Source of the DNA: RGIG5579 sp045531235
GTDB taxonomy: Bacteria > Bacillota > Clostridia > Oscillospirales > SIG627
DNA: 22,661 bases
NCBI GenBank assembly: GCA_045531235.1
Contig: JAZSDQ010000040.1
Span: 1 to 22,661 of the forward strand
Direction: 5' to 3'
Every line of letters begins with the position of its first letter. Within the stretch, counting starts at the first letter, position 1. The notes under the pieces are model-generated. The model worked only from the letters and a program-made list of their open reading frames with translations. It did no database searches and was not told the origin of the DNA. Below are positions 6,221-14,624 of this stretch, piece after piece. A program made the translations under genes and the position numbers.

Positions 6221-7546
6221 ATGAAAAGCGGCTTTTACGAATTCGAAATTACCCCTGCCATGGGAATGATCATTCCCGGCGGTTTCGGCGCGCGCTATGC
6301 GGAGGATATCCGTGACAGACTGTACGTCAGAGCAGGCGTTTTTTCCAATGACAATGAAACGGTAGCTCTTGCGGTCATTGATGCTTGCGGCATTACCCTG
6401 GATATTACCGAGCGTATTCGCGAGAGAGTGGCGGAATTCTGCCCCATCAAGAAAGAAAATATTATGGTAATGGCAACCCATTGCCACGCCGGCGGACCTA
6501 CCCTGAATTGGGGTGAAGAGGTTGTTTCGGATTCTGCATACCTGGATCTTTTGGTGCAGAAAACTGCCGACGCCATCGTTCTTTCTTATAAGAATGCCGA
6601 GGAATCTGAAATCATTTTGGGAAAAGAAGAACTCCACGGCTATTCCTTTGTCCGCGTATATCACATGGCTGACGGTACCCTCAAAACCAATCCCCCTCAT
6701 AAGACCGAAGAGGATCGGCAGAAGATCGCAAAGCCTCAGACCGTAGTGGATCCCGAAGTATTGGTTCTGGCAGTCAAGCAGGGCGAAAAATTTGTGGGCG
6801 CTGTGGTGAACTATGCAAACCATCCTGCCATCGTTGCCAAAACGCATATCTCCGGTGACTATATTTCTCAGCTTGCCCGTTCCCTCAAGGAAATGTACGG
6901 ACCTGATTTCGTTACCGTATTTATCAACGGCGCCTGCGGCAATATCAACCATATCAATCCCTTTGATCCCTCTACCAAGGTGCCTTTCCGTGAACGTGAG
7001 ATCGGCAAAGCTCTTGCCGAAACGGTGAAGAAGGCTATTGACGGCGGTAAGCGGATGGAAACGAATGTCCTCGGCTCTGTGGAAAAGAGGATCCCCGTGG
7101 CTCTCCGCAAGCCCGATCTGGAGTATCTTGCCCAGTCCAAAAAAACCTTTGAAGAGCTTGGCGACGGTCTGATCGAAAGCGTTCCCGGTACTGCGGGCTA
7201 TTTGAAGACTTTTTATGCTCTGCAGGCATTCCAGATCATGGCGGATAAAAGAACGAAGATTGATATCATTCTTCAGCTGATGAAGATCGGTGATGTTTAC
7301 ATAGCAGGTACGCCTAACCAGATCTTCGTTCAGTTTGGAAATAAGATCAAAAAAGGCATTGGCGGTCCTTGTATGGTATCCGCTTTTGCCAATGACTACC
7401 GTGGCTACGTACCTACACCTGAATGTATCGGCATTTGGAACGTATACGAGGCGCGCCTGGCGCCCACCAGCGCTTTGGAGCCTGCGGCAGGAGATAAGAT
7501 CGCCGATGGAATTCTCTCCCTTACAAAAGAAATTGAGGTGAAATAA
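6221..7546 (+). CDS. Neutral/alkaline ceramidase-like metalloprotein
   Basis: A 441-residue protein resembling the N-terminal catalytic domain of neutral/alkaline ceramidases, without signal peptide or C-terminal domain. Visible landmarks are ATHCHAGGP (H87, H89), NYANHPAI (H201), NGACGNINHINPF (236-248) and NDYRGYVPTPE (391-401). These match the zinc-binding His segments and the Tyr-containing loop of the family. The segment TPNQIFVQFG (364-373) has Gln where family members usually have Glu in a PGE motif, so one zinc ligand may differ. The substrate is unknown; bacterial relatives are mostly uncharacterised. AGGAG lies 15 nt before the ATG, a long gap. A GTG at 6211 is better spaced but opens only a short out-of-frame ORF. 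It is likely co-transcribed with the downstream transporter gene and controlled by the divergent LysR-type protein. Confidence 0.75.
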   Translation: MKSGFYEFEITPAMGMIIPGGFGARYAEDIRDRLYVRAGVFSNDNETVALAVIDACGITLDITERIRERVAEFCPIKKENIMVMATHCHAGGPTLNWGEEVVSDSAYLDLLVQKTADAIVLSYKNAEESEIILGKEELHGYSFVRVYHMADGTLKTNPPHKTEEDRQKIAKPQTVVDPEVLVLAVKQGEKFVGAVVNYANHPAIVAKTHISGDYISQLARSLKEMYGPDFVTVFINGACGNINHINPFDPSTKVPFREREIGKALAETVKKAIDGGKRMETNVLGSVEKRIPVALRKPDLEYLAQSKKTFEELGDGLIESVPGTAGYLKTFYALQAFQIMADKRTKIDIILQLMKIGDVYIAGTPNQIFVQFGNKIKKGIGGPCMVSAFANDYRGYVPTPECIGIWNVYEARLAPTSALEPAAGDKIADGILSLTKEIEVK

Positions 7547-7562
7547 ACTGGCAGCACTATTT

Positions 7563-8510
7563 TTGATGTTTCGTAATGTTCTGCTTCTTGTGTGTCTTGC
7601 GCTCCCCGGCTTTTGGCTGGCGAAAAAAGGCGTACTGAAGCAAGTACATTCTCAAAGCTTTTCCCTTTTGCTTACCAAGGTAGCTTTTCCGATTTTTATT
7701 TTTTCGGGAACGCTCAGTGGTTTTCAATTGGAAAAAGAGTCGCTTCTCTTATTTGCCAAGGCACTGATCCCCGCTATTGCGGGTATGCTTATCATCGCTT
7801 TGTGCGTAGGTTTGATCTACAGGGGCGTTTCGGATAAAAAGAAAAAGGGAACTATGGAGTTCTGCTCTGTTTTCCCCAATAACGGTCTTCTCGGTCTTCC
7901 TCTGGCGATGGCGGTTTTGGGAGATAAGTCTCCTGTCATTCCGCTGATGATTTTAATGAATATTCTTACCAATATTCTTGTGTACACCGTGGGTATCGTT
8001 CAGCTTTCGGGGGATAAAAAGAATATTTCTCTCAAGCACATTCTTCTGAATCCTGTAATGATCGCCTTTTTCTGTGGCGTTATCGTGAAGGCAATCGGTC
8101 TTGACGGCGTTGTTCCCGAGATCGGAAAATTTGCCGACTATTTCGGAAAGGTGGTTACACCTCTTTCTATGACGGTGCTTGGTATGAAGCTTGCTTCCTT
8201 CCCCTTGAAAAAGATCTTTACTTCTGCTGAGACCTACGGCGTTGCGCTGTGTAAGCTTGTGGCATTTCCTGCTGTGATCGTGGGTGCAATGCTTTTTATC
8301 GGAAAAATTTTTCCCTCCGTTTCCGATCTGAATATGATTCTTGCAACCTTCTTTACCATGGCAATGCCCACCGCAGGTCTTGCCTCCTCTTTGGCGGAAA
8401 GCTTTGGCGGCGATGGAGAAAATGCTGCAAAATATACCCTTGGTACCACCTTGCTGTGCATTGTGACCGTGCCGATCCTCTATTCCGTTTTGGGAATTTT
8501 TCTTGCTTAA
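7563..8510 (+). CDS. AEC-family transporter (auxin efflux carrier type)
   Basis: An integral membrane protein of about 315 residues with roughly ten hydrophobic segments. It has the AEC-family conserved regions: KVAFPIFIFSG near residues 39-49, FPNNGLLGLPLAM around 103-115 and MAMPTAGLASSLAESFGGD near the end. The family moves organic acids or other small anions across the membrane; the substrate here is unknown. The gene follows the ceramidase-like gene by 16 bases, so it may import or export that enzyme's substrate or product. The start is uncertain. TTG (7563) and ATG (7566) lack a close ribosome-binding site, while an in-frame CTG at 7548 lies 7 nt after a good GAGGTG (7535-7540). Confidence 0.88.
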   Translation: MMFRNVLLLVCLALPGFWLAKKGVLKQVHSQSFSLLLTKVAFPIFIFSGTLSGFQLEKESLLLFAKALIPAIAGMLIIALCVGLIYRGVSDKKKKGTMEFCSVFPNNGLLGLPLAMAVLGDKSPVIPLMILMNILTNILVYTVGIVQLSGDKKNISLKHILLNPVMIAFFCGVIVKAIGLDGVVPEIGKFADYFGKVVTPLSMTVLGMKLASFPLKKIFTSAETYGVALCKLVAFPAVIVGAMLFIGKIFPSVSDLNMILATFFTMAMPTAGLASSLAESFGGDGENAAKYTLGTTLLCIVTVPILYSVLGIFLA

Positions 8511-8519
8511 ATGCTTTAA

Positions 8520-8553
8520 TAAAAAAAGCAGTGGTTCAGCCACTGCTTTTTTT
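8520..8553. terminator. Bidirectional terminator, AEC / ligA
   Basis: An A run, GCAGTGGT, loop TCA, GCCACTGC and a T run. It separates the convergent AEC transporter and ligA genes. Confidence 0.92.
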
Positions 8554-10533
8554 CTATTCATTCAGCATTTTCAGTAAAGCATCTTCATCAATGACGGGGA
8601 TACCAAGATCGTTTGCTTTTTTCAGCTTGGACCCTGCCGCTTCTCCTGCTACCACATAAGAGGTCTTTTTGGAAACGGAGCCTGAAACCTTGCCCCCTTC
8701 TTTTTCGATTATTTTTGCCGCGTCATCCCGTTTTAAAGTGGGAAGCGTACCTGTGAGAACGAAGGTCAGCCCATCAAGGCGCGTCCCTTTTTTCTCTCCC
8801 AGATAATTCATATTTACGCCGACCTCTTTTAAGCGTTCCAAAAGGCTGCGGCTTTTTTCGTGAGAGAAAAAGTTGATAATGCTTTCTGCGCAAACCTTGC
8901 CGATATCACTGACATCGCAAAGCTCCTCCAGACTTGCTTCCGAAAGCTTTTCCATGGAACCGAAGCGCTCCGCAAGATTGACGGCATTCTTTTCGCCGAT
9001 GTTGCGAATACCGAGGGCATAGATGAGTCGGGAAAGACACAAGGCTTTGGAGCGTTCTACGGCATCGCAAAGCTTCTTTACGCTTTTTTCACCAAGGCCT
9101 TCGATGGTGGCGGCTTTTTCTGTGTCAAAGGAATAGAGATCCCCGATGCCGCTGACGATCCCGTTTTTCAAAAAGGCGTCTACTACCGCAGGGCCGAGGC
9201 CGTCGATATCCATAGCCCCTCGGGAGGCAAAATGCACAAGATTTCTTGCAAGCTGCGCGGGACAGGCGGCGTTGGTACAGCGAACGAAAGCGCCGTCACT
9301 GTCGCGGAATACCTTTTCACCGCAAGACGGGCAAACATCGGGAAGGGTATATGGAAGTGAGCCTTCCTTTCTGTCCTTTAGTTCTACCTTGACTACCTCG
9401 GGAATGATCTCTCCCGCTTTTCTTACGATGACCGTGTCACCAATGCGAATATCCTTTTCACGGATAAAATCTTCATTGTGGAGAGTGGCGCGGGTTACGG
9501 TGGTGCCGGCCAGGCGCACAGGGGTCAGCTCTGCTGTAGGGGTAAGAACACCTGTTCTTCCCACTTGCACAGTAATATCATAGAGCAAAGTCGGCTTTTC
9601 TTCCGGAGGAAATTTATATGCCATCGCCCACTTGGGCGCGTGATCCAATTCGCCGATCTCCTCTCTGTGGGCAAAGAGATTGGTTTTTACAACAGCGCCG
9701 TCAATATCAAAGGGCAGATTCTCTCTTTCTTCTCCCCGGCGCGAGATTTCCGCAAAAATATCTTCGTTTTCTTTCAGCACCACAAAAGGAGAAACTTTAA
9801 AGCCGATCTCTTTCAGCCATAAAAGGCTTTCTTCGTGAGAGGAAAACGTTTTTCCCTCCACCGATTGAATATTAAAAATAAGAATATCCAGACCGCGTTT
9901 TGCGGCAATGCTGCTATCGAACTGACGAAGGGACCCTGCGGCAGCATTACGGGGATTGGCGAACAAGCTTTCTCCGGCAATTTCCCGTTCTTCGTTGAGC
10001 TTATAAAAATTCTTTTTGGGAAGAAAAACCTCGCCGCGCACGATCAGGTGGGGAACGCTTTCCCGCAGCTTCAAAGGAATGGTGGCAATGGTCTTTAGAT
10101 TTTCCGTTACGTCTTCACCGACGATGCCGTCGCCGCGGGTAGCGCCGCGAAGAAAACGGCCGTTTTCATATTCCAGAGCAACACTGAGACCGTCGATCTT
10201 ATACTCTACGGCAAAATCGGGATCTTTTACGGATTTTCGCACACTGTCAAGAAAGTCAAACAGCTCTTCTTTGGAAAATACATTGGAAAGACTTTTTAGA
10301 GGAACGGCGTGAGGAACCTTCTCAAATTTCTCCAATACCGCGCCGCCCACTCGCACCGTAGGGGAGAGGGGATCGGAAAATTCGGGATGCTCCTTTTCCA
10401 TTTTCTCCAATTTCTTCATCAGCATATCGTATTCGTAATCGCTGACGCTGGGATTGTCCAAAGCATAGTACTCATAGGAAAGCCTTAAAAGCGTTTCTCT
10501 CAGTTCTTCCATTTCTTTTCGGATCTGATCCAT
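8554..10533 (-). CDS. ligA: NAD-dependent DNA ligase LigA
   Basis: A full-length (659 residues) bacterial DNA ligase that seals nicks in replication and repair using NAD+. In order it shows the Ia domain (SYEYYALDNPSVSDYEYD), the adenylation domain with the nucleophile K112 in EYKIDGLS, VRGEVFLP and IDGAVVK motifs, KWAMAYKFPPEE, the OB fold, a four-Cys zinc finger (CPSCGEK...CTNAACPAQ, about residues 400-425), the HhH region, and a C-terminal BRCT domain (FVLTGTLPTLKRDDA onward). All key residues are present. AAAGGAG lies just before the ATG. It is transcribed alone on the minus strand, back to back with rpoB. The pcrA/ligA/gatCAB neighbours often seen in Bacillota are not here. Confidence 0.97.
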   Translation of the reverse strand: MDQIRKEMEELRETLLRLSYEYYALDNPSVSDYEYDMLMKKLEKMEKEHPEFSDPLSPTVRVGGAVLEKFEKVPHAVPLKSLSNVFSKEELFDFLDSVRKSVKDPDFAVEYKIDGLSVALEYENGRFLRGATRGDGIVGEDVTENLKTIATIPLKLRESVPHLIVRGEVFLPKKNFYKLNEEREIAGESLFANPRNAAAGSLRQFDSSIAAKRGLDILIFNIQSVEGKTFSSHEESLLWLKEIGFKVSPFVVLKENEDIFAEISRRGEERENLPFDIDGAVVKTNLFAHREEIGELDHAPKWAMAYKFPPEEKPTLLYDITVQVGRTGVLTPTAELTPVRLAGTTVTRATLHNEDFIREKDIRIGDTVIVRKAGEIIPEVVKVELKDRKEGSLPYTLPDVCPSCGEKVFRDSDGAFVRCTNAACPAQLARNLVHFASRGAMDIDGLGPAVVDAFLKNGIVSGIGDLYSFDTEKAATIEGLGEKSVKKLCDAVERSKALCLSRLIYALGIRNIGEKNAVNLAERFGSMEKLSEASLEELCDVSDIGKVCAESIINFFSHEKSRSLLERLKEVGVNMNYLGEKKGTRLDGLTFVLTGTLPTLKRDDAAKIIEKEGGKVSGSVSKKTSYVVAGEAAGSKLKKANDLGIPVIDEDALLKMLNE

Positions 10534-10566
10534 AAAAGACTCCTTTTTCGTTTCACTGGCATTTTT

Positions 10567-10595
10567 ATTATACTATTCTTTCCTTTTTTCGTCAA
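10567..10595 (-). promoter_or_regulatory. Sigma-A promoter of ligA
   Basis: On the minus strand: TTGACG (10590-10595), a 17-nt spacer and a perfect TATAAT (10567-10572), with a short leader to the ligA start. It lies back to back with the rpoB promoter, about 32 bp apart at their -35 boxes. Confidence 0.85.
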
Positions 10596-10627
10596 CGAAA
10601 GGAAAAAATAAAAATGAAAAAATCCCC

Positions 10628-10659
10628 TTGACAGGAAAAAAATATTGTGTTAGTATAAT
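10628..10659 (+). promoter_or_regulatory. Promoter of rpoB-rpoC
   Basis: A perfect -35 TTGACA (10628-10633) is followed by TAGTATAAT. With a 17-nt spacer the -10 is TAGTAT (10651-10656); the better TATAAT (10654-10659) gives a 20-nt spacer. Either way a strong start near 10665 is likely, leaving a leader of about 210 nt. Confidence 0.75.
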
Positions 10660-10875
10660 AAACTGCATTACAATGGCGAATCGGCGACCTATTTTCGCGG
10701 TATTTATGAAAATAAGATTTCTAAAAGAAAAATTTTTGTAAACATTTACCGTTGTGAAATGTAAATTTTTTGTATTTGTTTCCTTATCTTATACATGCGT
10801 GTGTGAGAAAGATGGAAATTAAAGAAAAGATGCGCTGAAAACCCTGTAAAACAAAAGAAGGAGTGGTTTCTTTTT
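10660..10875 (+). promoter_or_regulatory. Long untranslated leader of rpoB
   Basis: About 215 nt without a convincing ORF. It holds a weak hairpin (10742-10747 with 10757-10762) followed by a T-rich run, which could be an attenuator, and ends in AAGGAG (10858-10863). That ribosome-binding site is 12 nt from ATG 10876 and 15 nt from ATG 10879, longer than usual. No rplJ/rplL gene or L10-type leader is visible. Confidence 0.4.
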
Positions 10876-13800
10876 ATGATGACACATCCCCAGAAGTGCG
10901 GAACCGGCATTCGCTGGAGCTTTGCCAAGAACGATGAACCCTTGGAGCTCCCGAATCTGATCGAGATCCAAAAGAATTCGTTTGACTGGTTCCTGAACGA
11001 AGGCTTGATGGAAGTTCTTCGTGACATTTCTCCCATTGTGGACTATTCCGGCAATCTTTTCATTGACTTCGTGGATTACTCGGTCGATAAGACTCCCAAG
11101 TATTCCATTGAAGAGTGCAAGGAAAGAGATGTCAACTACGCAGTACCTCTGCGTGTAAAGGTTAGACTTACCAACCAGTTGACCGGAGAGATCAAGGAGC
11201 AGGAGATCTTTATGGGAGATTTCCCCTTGATGACCGACAACGGTACGTTTTTGATCAACGGTGCTGAGCGTGTAATCGTATCTCAGATCGTTCGTTCCCC
11301 CGGCATCTACTATCAGAAGCTTCAGGAGAAGAGCGATAAGACGACCTTTGCTACCACGGTAATTCCTTACCGCGGCGCTTGGCTTGAGTACGAAACCGAC
11401 CAGAACGATATCTTCTACGTTCGTATTGATAAGAACCGTAAGATGCCCGTTACCATTCTGGTACGTGCTCTCGGCGTTTCTACCGATGCTGAACTGAAGG
11501 AAATGTTCGGCGAGGAAGCAATGCTTCTCCTTACCATGGACAAGGACCTTGTAACCGAGGCTGCTGAAAATAACAATACAACTGCTTACGAAGAAGCTCT
11601 GAAGGAACTTTACAGACGTCTTCGTCCCGGCGATCCGCCTTTGGTGGAAAGCGCCCAGACTTTGGTAAACAACCTGTTCTTTGATCCCAAGAGATACGAT
11701 ATTTCCGCAGTTGGTCGTTATAAGTACAACAAGAAGCTGTCCCTGGCAAGAAGAGTAGAGGGACTTACCCTTGCTGCGCCTGCAGTATCTTCCCTTACCG
11801 GTGAGATCATCTATGAAAAGGGCGAGGTTCTGACCCGTGAAAAGGCAGCCGCTCTGGATGAAAACGGCATTACCAGCCTCCTTGTAGTCGCTGAAGACGG
11901 CAAGGAAGTCAAGGTGTTCTCCAATGGTATGGTTCCCATGACCAAATTTCTCCCCGAGGAAGTTTGCCAGAAGACCGGCATTAAGGAAATGGTCAAGCTT
12001 TCCGTGCTGGGTGAGATTCTTGCAGAAACCCAGGATGACGAAGAGCGCGTTCGCCTTATTATGGAAAGACGTGATGAACTGGTTCCAAAGCACATCACCC
12101 GCGAGGATATCTATTCTTCCGTGAACTATCTCTTTGCCCTTTCCCACGGAATCGGCGTCGATGACGATATTGACCATCTGGGCAACAGAAGACTTCGCTG
12201 CGTAGGCGAGCTCCTTCAGAACCAGATGCGCATCGGTTTCTCCAGAATGGACAAGATCGTAAAAGAGAGAATGACCATTCAGGATACGGAATCCGTGACT
12301 CCTCAGGCGCTGATCAACGTGCGCCCCGTAATCTCTGCCATCAAGGAATTCTTCGGTTCTTCACCCCTTTCTCAGTTTATGGACCAGAACAACCCCCTGT
12401 CAGAGCTTACTCATAAGAGAAGACTTTCCGCCCTCGGTCCCGGCGGTCTTTCCCGTGACAGAGCATCCTTCGAAGTTCGAGACGTACACTATACCCAGTA
12501 CGGTAGAATGTGTCCCGTTGAAACTCCCGAAGGTCCTAACATCGGTCTGATCTCCTACCTCTCTACTTATGCACGTATCAGCGAATTCGGTTTCATTATG
12601 GCGCCCTATCGCAGAGTAGATAAGGAAACCGGTGTAGTTACCAGCGAAGTTCGCTACATGACCGCAGACGAGGAAGATGAATATACCGTAGCGCAGGCAA
12701 ACGAGCCTCTTGATGAAGAGCATAAGTTCATCAACAAGAAGGTTACTGCCCGCAGAAGAGAAGAAATTCTGGAAGTACCCCGCGAAGAGATCGACTATAT
12801 GGACGTTTCTCCTAAGATGGTGGTCTCCGTTTCCGCTTCTCACATCCCCTTCCTTGAAAACGACGACAACACCCGTGCCCTCATGGGCTCTAACATGCAG
12901 AAGCAGGCAGTTCCGCTGATGGTCAGCGAAGCTCCCATGATCGGAACCGGTATCGAGTATAAGTCCGGTACGGATTCCGGTGTCTGTGTCCTTGCCAAAG
13001 AGGCAGGTTATGTTGAATATGTTTCCGCTGACGAGATCCGCGTAAAGCGTGATGACGGTCAGATCGATGCATATCACCTTGTAAAATTCAAGCGCACCAA
13101 CCAAGGCACCTGTATCAACCAAAGACCCTATGTTTCCAAGGATCAGAGAATTGAAAAAGGTCAGGTTCTTGCAGACGGTACTGCAACAGACGGCGGTGAA
13201 ATGGCCCTTGGTAAGAATATGCTCATCGGCTTTATGACCTGGGAAGGTTATAACTACGAGGACGCTGTTCTTTTGAATGAAAGACTGGTTCGTGAAGATA
13301 TTTACACCTCCATTCACATTGAGGAGTATTCTCACGAAGCAAGAGATACCAAACTCGGACCGGAAGAAATCACCCGTGACATTCCCTCCGTCGGCGAAGA
13401 TGCGCTGAAGGATCTGAATGCAGACGGTGTGATCCGCAAGGGTGCTGAGGGTCATGCAGGAGATATCCTTGTTGGTAAGGTTACCCCCAAGGGTGAAACC
13501 GAATTGACTGCTGAAGAAAGACTTCTCCGCGCCATCTTCGGTGAAAAGGCAAGAGAAGTACGTGATACCTCCCTCAGACTGCCTCACGGCGAAAGCGGTA
13601 TCGTAGTAGACGTTCGTACCTTTACCCGTGAAAACGGCGATGAACTGCCTGCAGGCGTGAACAAAGTCGTTCGCGTATACGTTGCTCAGAAGAGAAAGAT
13701 CTCCGTGGGCGATAAGATGGCAGGCCGCCACGGTAATAAGGGTGTTATTTCCCGTATTCTTCCTCCCGAAGATATGCCGTATCTGCCCGACGGTACTCCT

Positions 13801-14607
13801 CTGGATATCGTACTGAACCCCCTGGGCGTACCTTCTCGTATGAACATCGGTCAGGTTCTGGAAGTGCATCTCGGTCTTGCCGCAAAGAAGCTTGGCAAGA
13901 AGTTTATGACTCCCGTATTTGACGGTGCCAACGAAAAAGATATTGAAGATCTTTTGGTTGAGGCAGGATGTGATCCCGACGGTAAGACCGTTCTTTATGA
14001 CGGCCGTACCGGAGAACCCTTTGATAACCGCGTTACCGTAGGTTATATGTACTACCTGAAACTCCATCACCTGGTAGACGATAAGATCCACGCTCGTTCC
14101 ACCGGTCCTTACTCTCTGGTTACTCAGCAGCCTCTGGGTGGTAAAGCTCAGTTCGGCGGACAGAGATTCGGTGAAATGGAAGTTTGGGCGCTGGAAGCTT
14201 ACGGCGCTGCATATACCCTGCAGGAGATCCTGACCGTCAAGTCTGACGACGTCATCGGACGTGTCAAGACCTTCGAAGCCATTGTCAAGGGTCTGAACAT
14301 TCCCACTCCCGGCGTTCCCGAATCTTTCAAGGTATTGGTTCGCGAATTGCAGGCTCTGGGTCTGAATGTAGAAGTTCTTGACAAAGAAAACAATGTTGTT
14401 ACCCTGAAGGAAATCAGCGAAGAAGAAAGCAGCGGCATCCAGACTATAGACGTATCGGAGCTGGGTGAGCAGGTTTACGACGCTGAAGATCCTCTCTTTG
14501 ATGACGAAGAGGGAACTACCACCTACAAGGAACAACCCGAAGAAGATCTTTCCGATTATATGGGAAGTGAATCCGTCTACGAAGTAGAAGACGGTTCGGA
14601 TAACTGA
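10876..14607 (+). CDS. rpoB: RNA polymerase beta subunit RpoB
   Basis: A full-length (1243 residues) beta subunit of RNA polymerase. It shows the N-terminal lobe (QKCGTGIRWSFAKN, IVSQIVRSPGIYYQ), the rifampicin region (FFGSSPLSQFMDQNNPL, then LTHKRRLSALGPGGLSRD, about residues 493-525), MCPVETPEGPNIGLI, NMLIGFMTWEGYNYEDA and AGRHGNKGVIS, and the C-terminal clamp contact (GGKAQFGGQRFGEMEVWALEAYGAAYTLQE). The C-terminus is acidic. Codon choice (GGT, CGT, AGA, CTT, few TTA) fits high expression. Its TGA stop overlaps the ATG at 14607. It is co-transcribed with rpoC, but rplJL, normally just upstream, is replaced by divergent ligA. Confidence 0.98.
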   Translation: MMTHPQKCGTGIRWSFAKNDEPLELPNLIEIQKNSFDWFLNEGLMEVLRDISPIVDYSGNLFIDFVDYSVDKTPKYSIEECKERDVNYAVPLRVKVRLTNQLTGEIKEQEIFMGDFPLMTDNGTFLINGAERVIVSQIVRSPGIYYQKLQEKSDKTTFATTVIPYRGAWLEYETDQNDIFYVRIDKNRKMPVTILVRALGVSTDAELKEMFGEEAMLLLTMDKDLVTEAAENNNTTAYEEALKELYRRLRPGDPPLVESAQTLVNNLFFDPKRYDISAVGRYKYNKKLSLARRVEGLTLAAPAVSSLTGEIIYEKGEVLTREKAAALDENGITSLLVVAEDGKEVKVFSNGMVPMTKFLPEEVCQKTGIKEMVKLSVLGEILAETQDDEERVRLIMERRDELVPKHITREDIYSSVNYLFALSHGIGVDDDIDHLGNRRLRCVGELLQNQMRIGFSRMDKIVKERMTIQDTESVTPQALINVRPVISAIKEFFGSSPLSQFMDQNNPLSELTHKRRLSALGPGGLSRDRASFEVRDVHYTQYGRMCPVETPEGPNIGLISYLSTYARISEFGFIMAPYRRVDKETGVVTSEVRYMTADEEDEYTVAQANEPLDEEHKFINKKVTARRREEILEVPREEIDYMDVSPKMVVSVSASHIPFLENDDNTRALMGSNMQKQAVPLMVSEAPMIGTGIEYKSGTDSGVCVLAKEAGYVEYVSADEIRVKRDDGQIDAYHLVKFKRTNQGTCINQRPYVSKDQRIEKGQVLADGTATDGGEMALGKNMLIGFMTWEGYNYEDAVLLNERLVREDIYTSIHIEEYSHEARDTKLGPEEITRDIPSVGEDALKDLNADGVIRKGAEGHAGDILVGKVTPKGETELTAEERLLRAIFGEKAREVRDTSLRLPHGESGIVVDVRTFTRENGDELPAGVNKVVRVYVAQKRKISVGDKMAGRHGNKGVISRILPPEDMPYLPDGTPLDIVLNPLGVPSRMNIGQVLEVHLGLAAKKLGKKFMTPVFDGANEKDIEDLLVEAGCDPDGKTVLYDGRTGEPFDNRVTVGYMYYLKLHHLVDDKIHARSTGPYSLVTQQPLGGKAQFGGQRFGEMEVWALEAYGAAYTLQEILTVKSDDVIGRVKTFEAIVKGLNIPTPGVPESFKVLVRELQALGLNVEVLDKENNVVTLKEISEEESSGIQTIDVSELGEQVYDAEDPLFDDEEGTTTYKEQPEEDLSDYMGSESVYEVEDGSDN

Positions 14608-14624
14608 TGAAGGAGGAGAAGAAA

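Noticed and set aside
6211..6313. GTG at 6211 as the start of the ceramidase-like gene, because it is better spaced from AGGAG
   Set aside because: It is out of frame with the gene and its frame ends soon after; the ATG at 6221 is the only fitting start.
10706..10741. Eleven-codon leader ORF before rpoB
   Set aside because: No good ribosome-binding site and no regulatory codon run; chance occurrence is likely in an AT-rich leader.
12352..12400. Possible rifampicin-resistance change in RpoB (FFGSSPLSQFMDQ)
   Set aside because: The Pro aligns with E. coli position 510, not with the key contacts; Q513, D516, H526 and S531 equivalents are unchanged. Likely a lineage difference.
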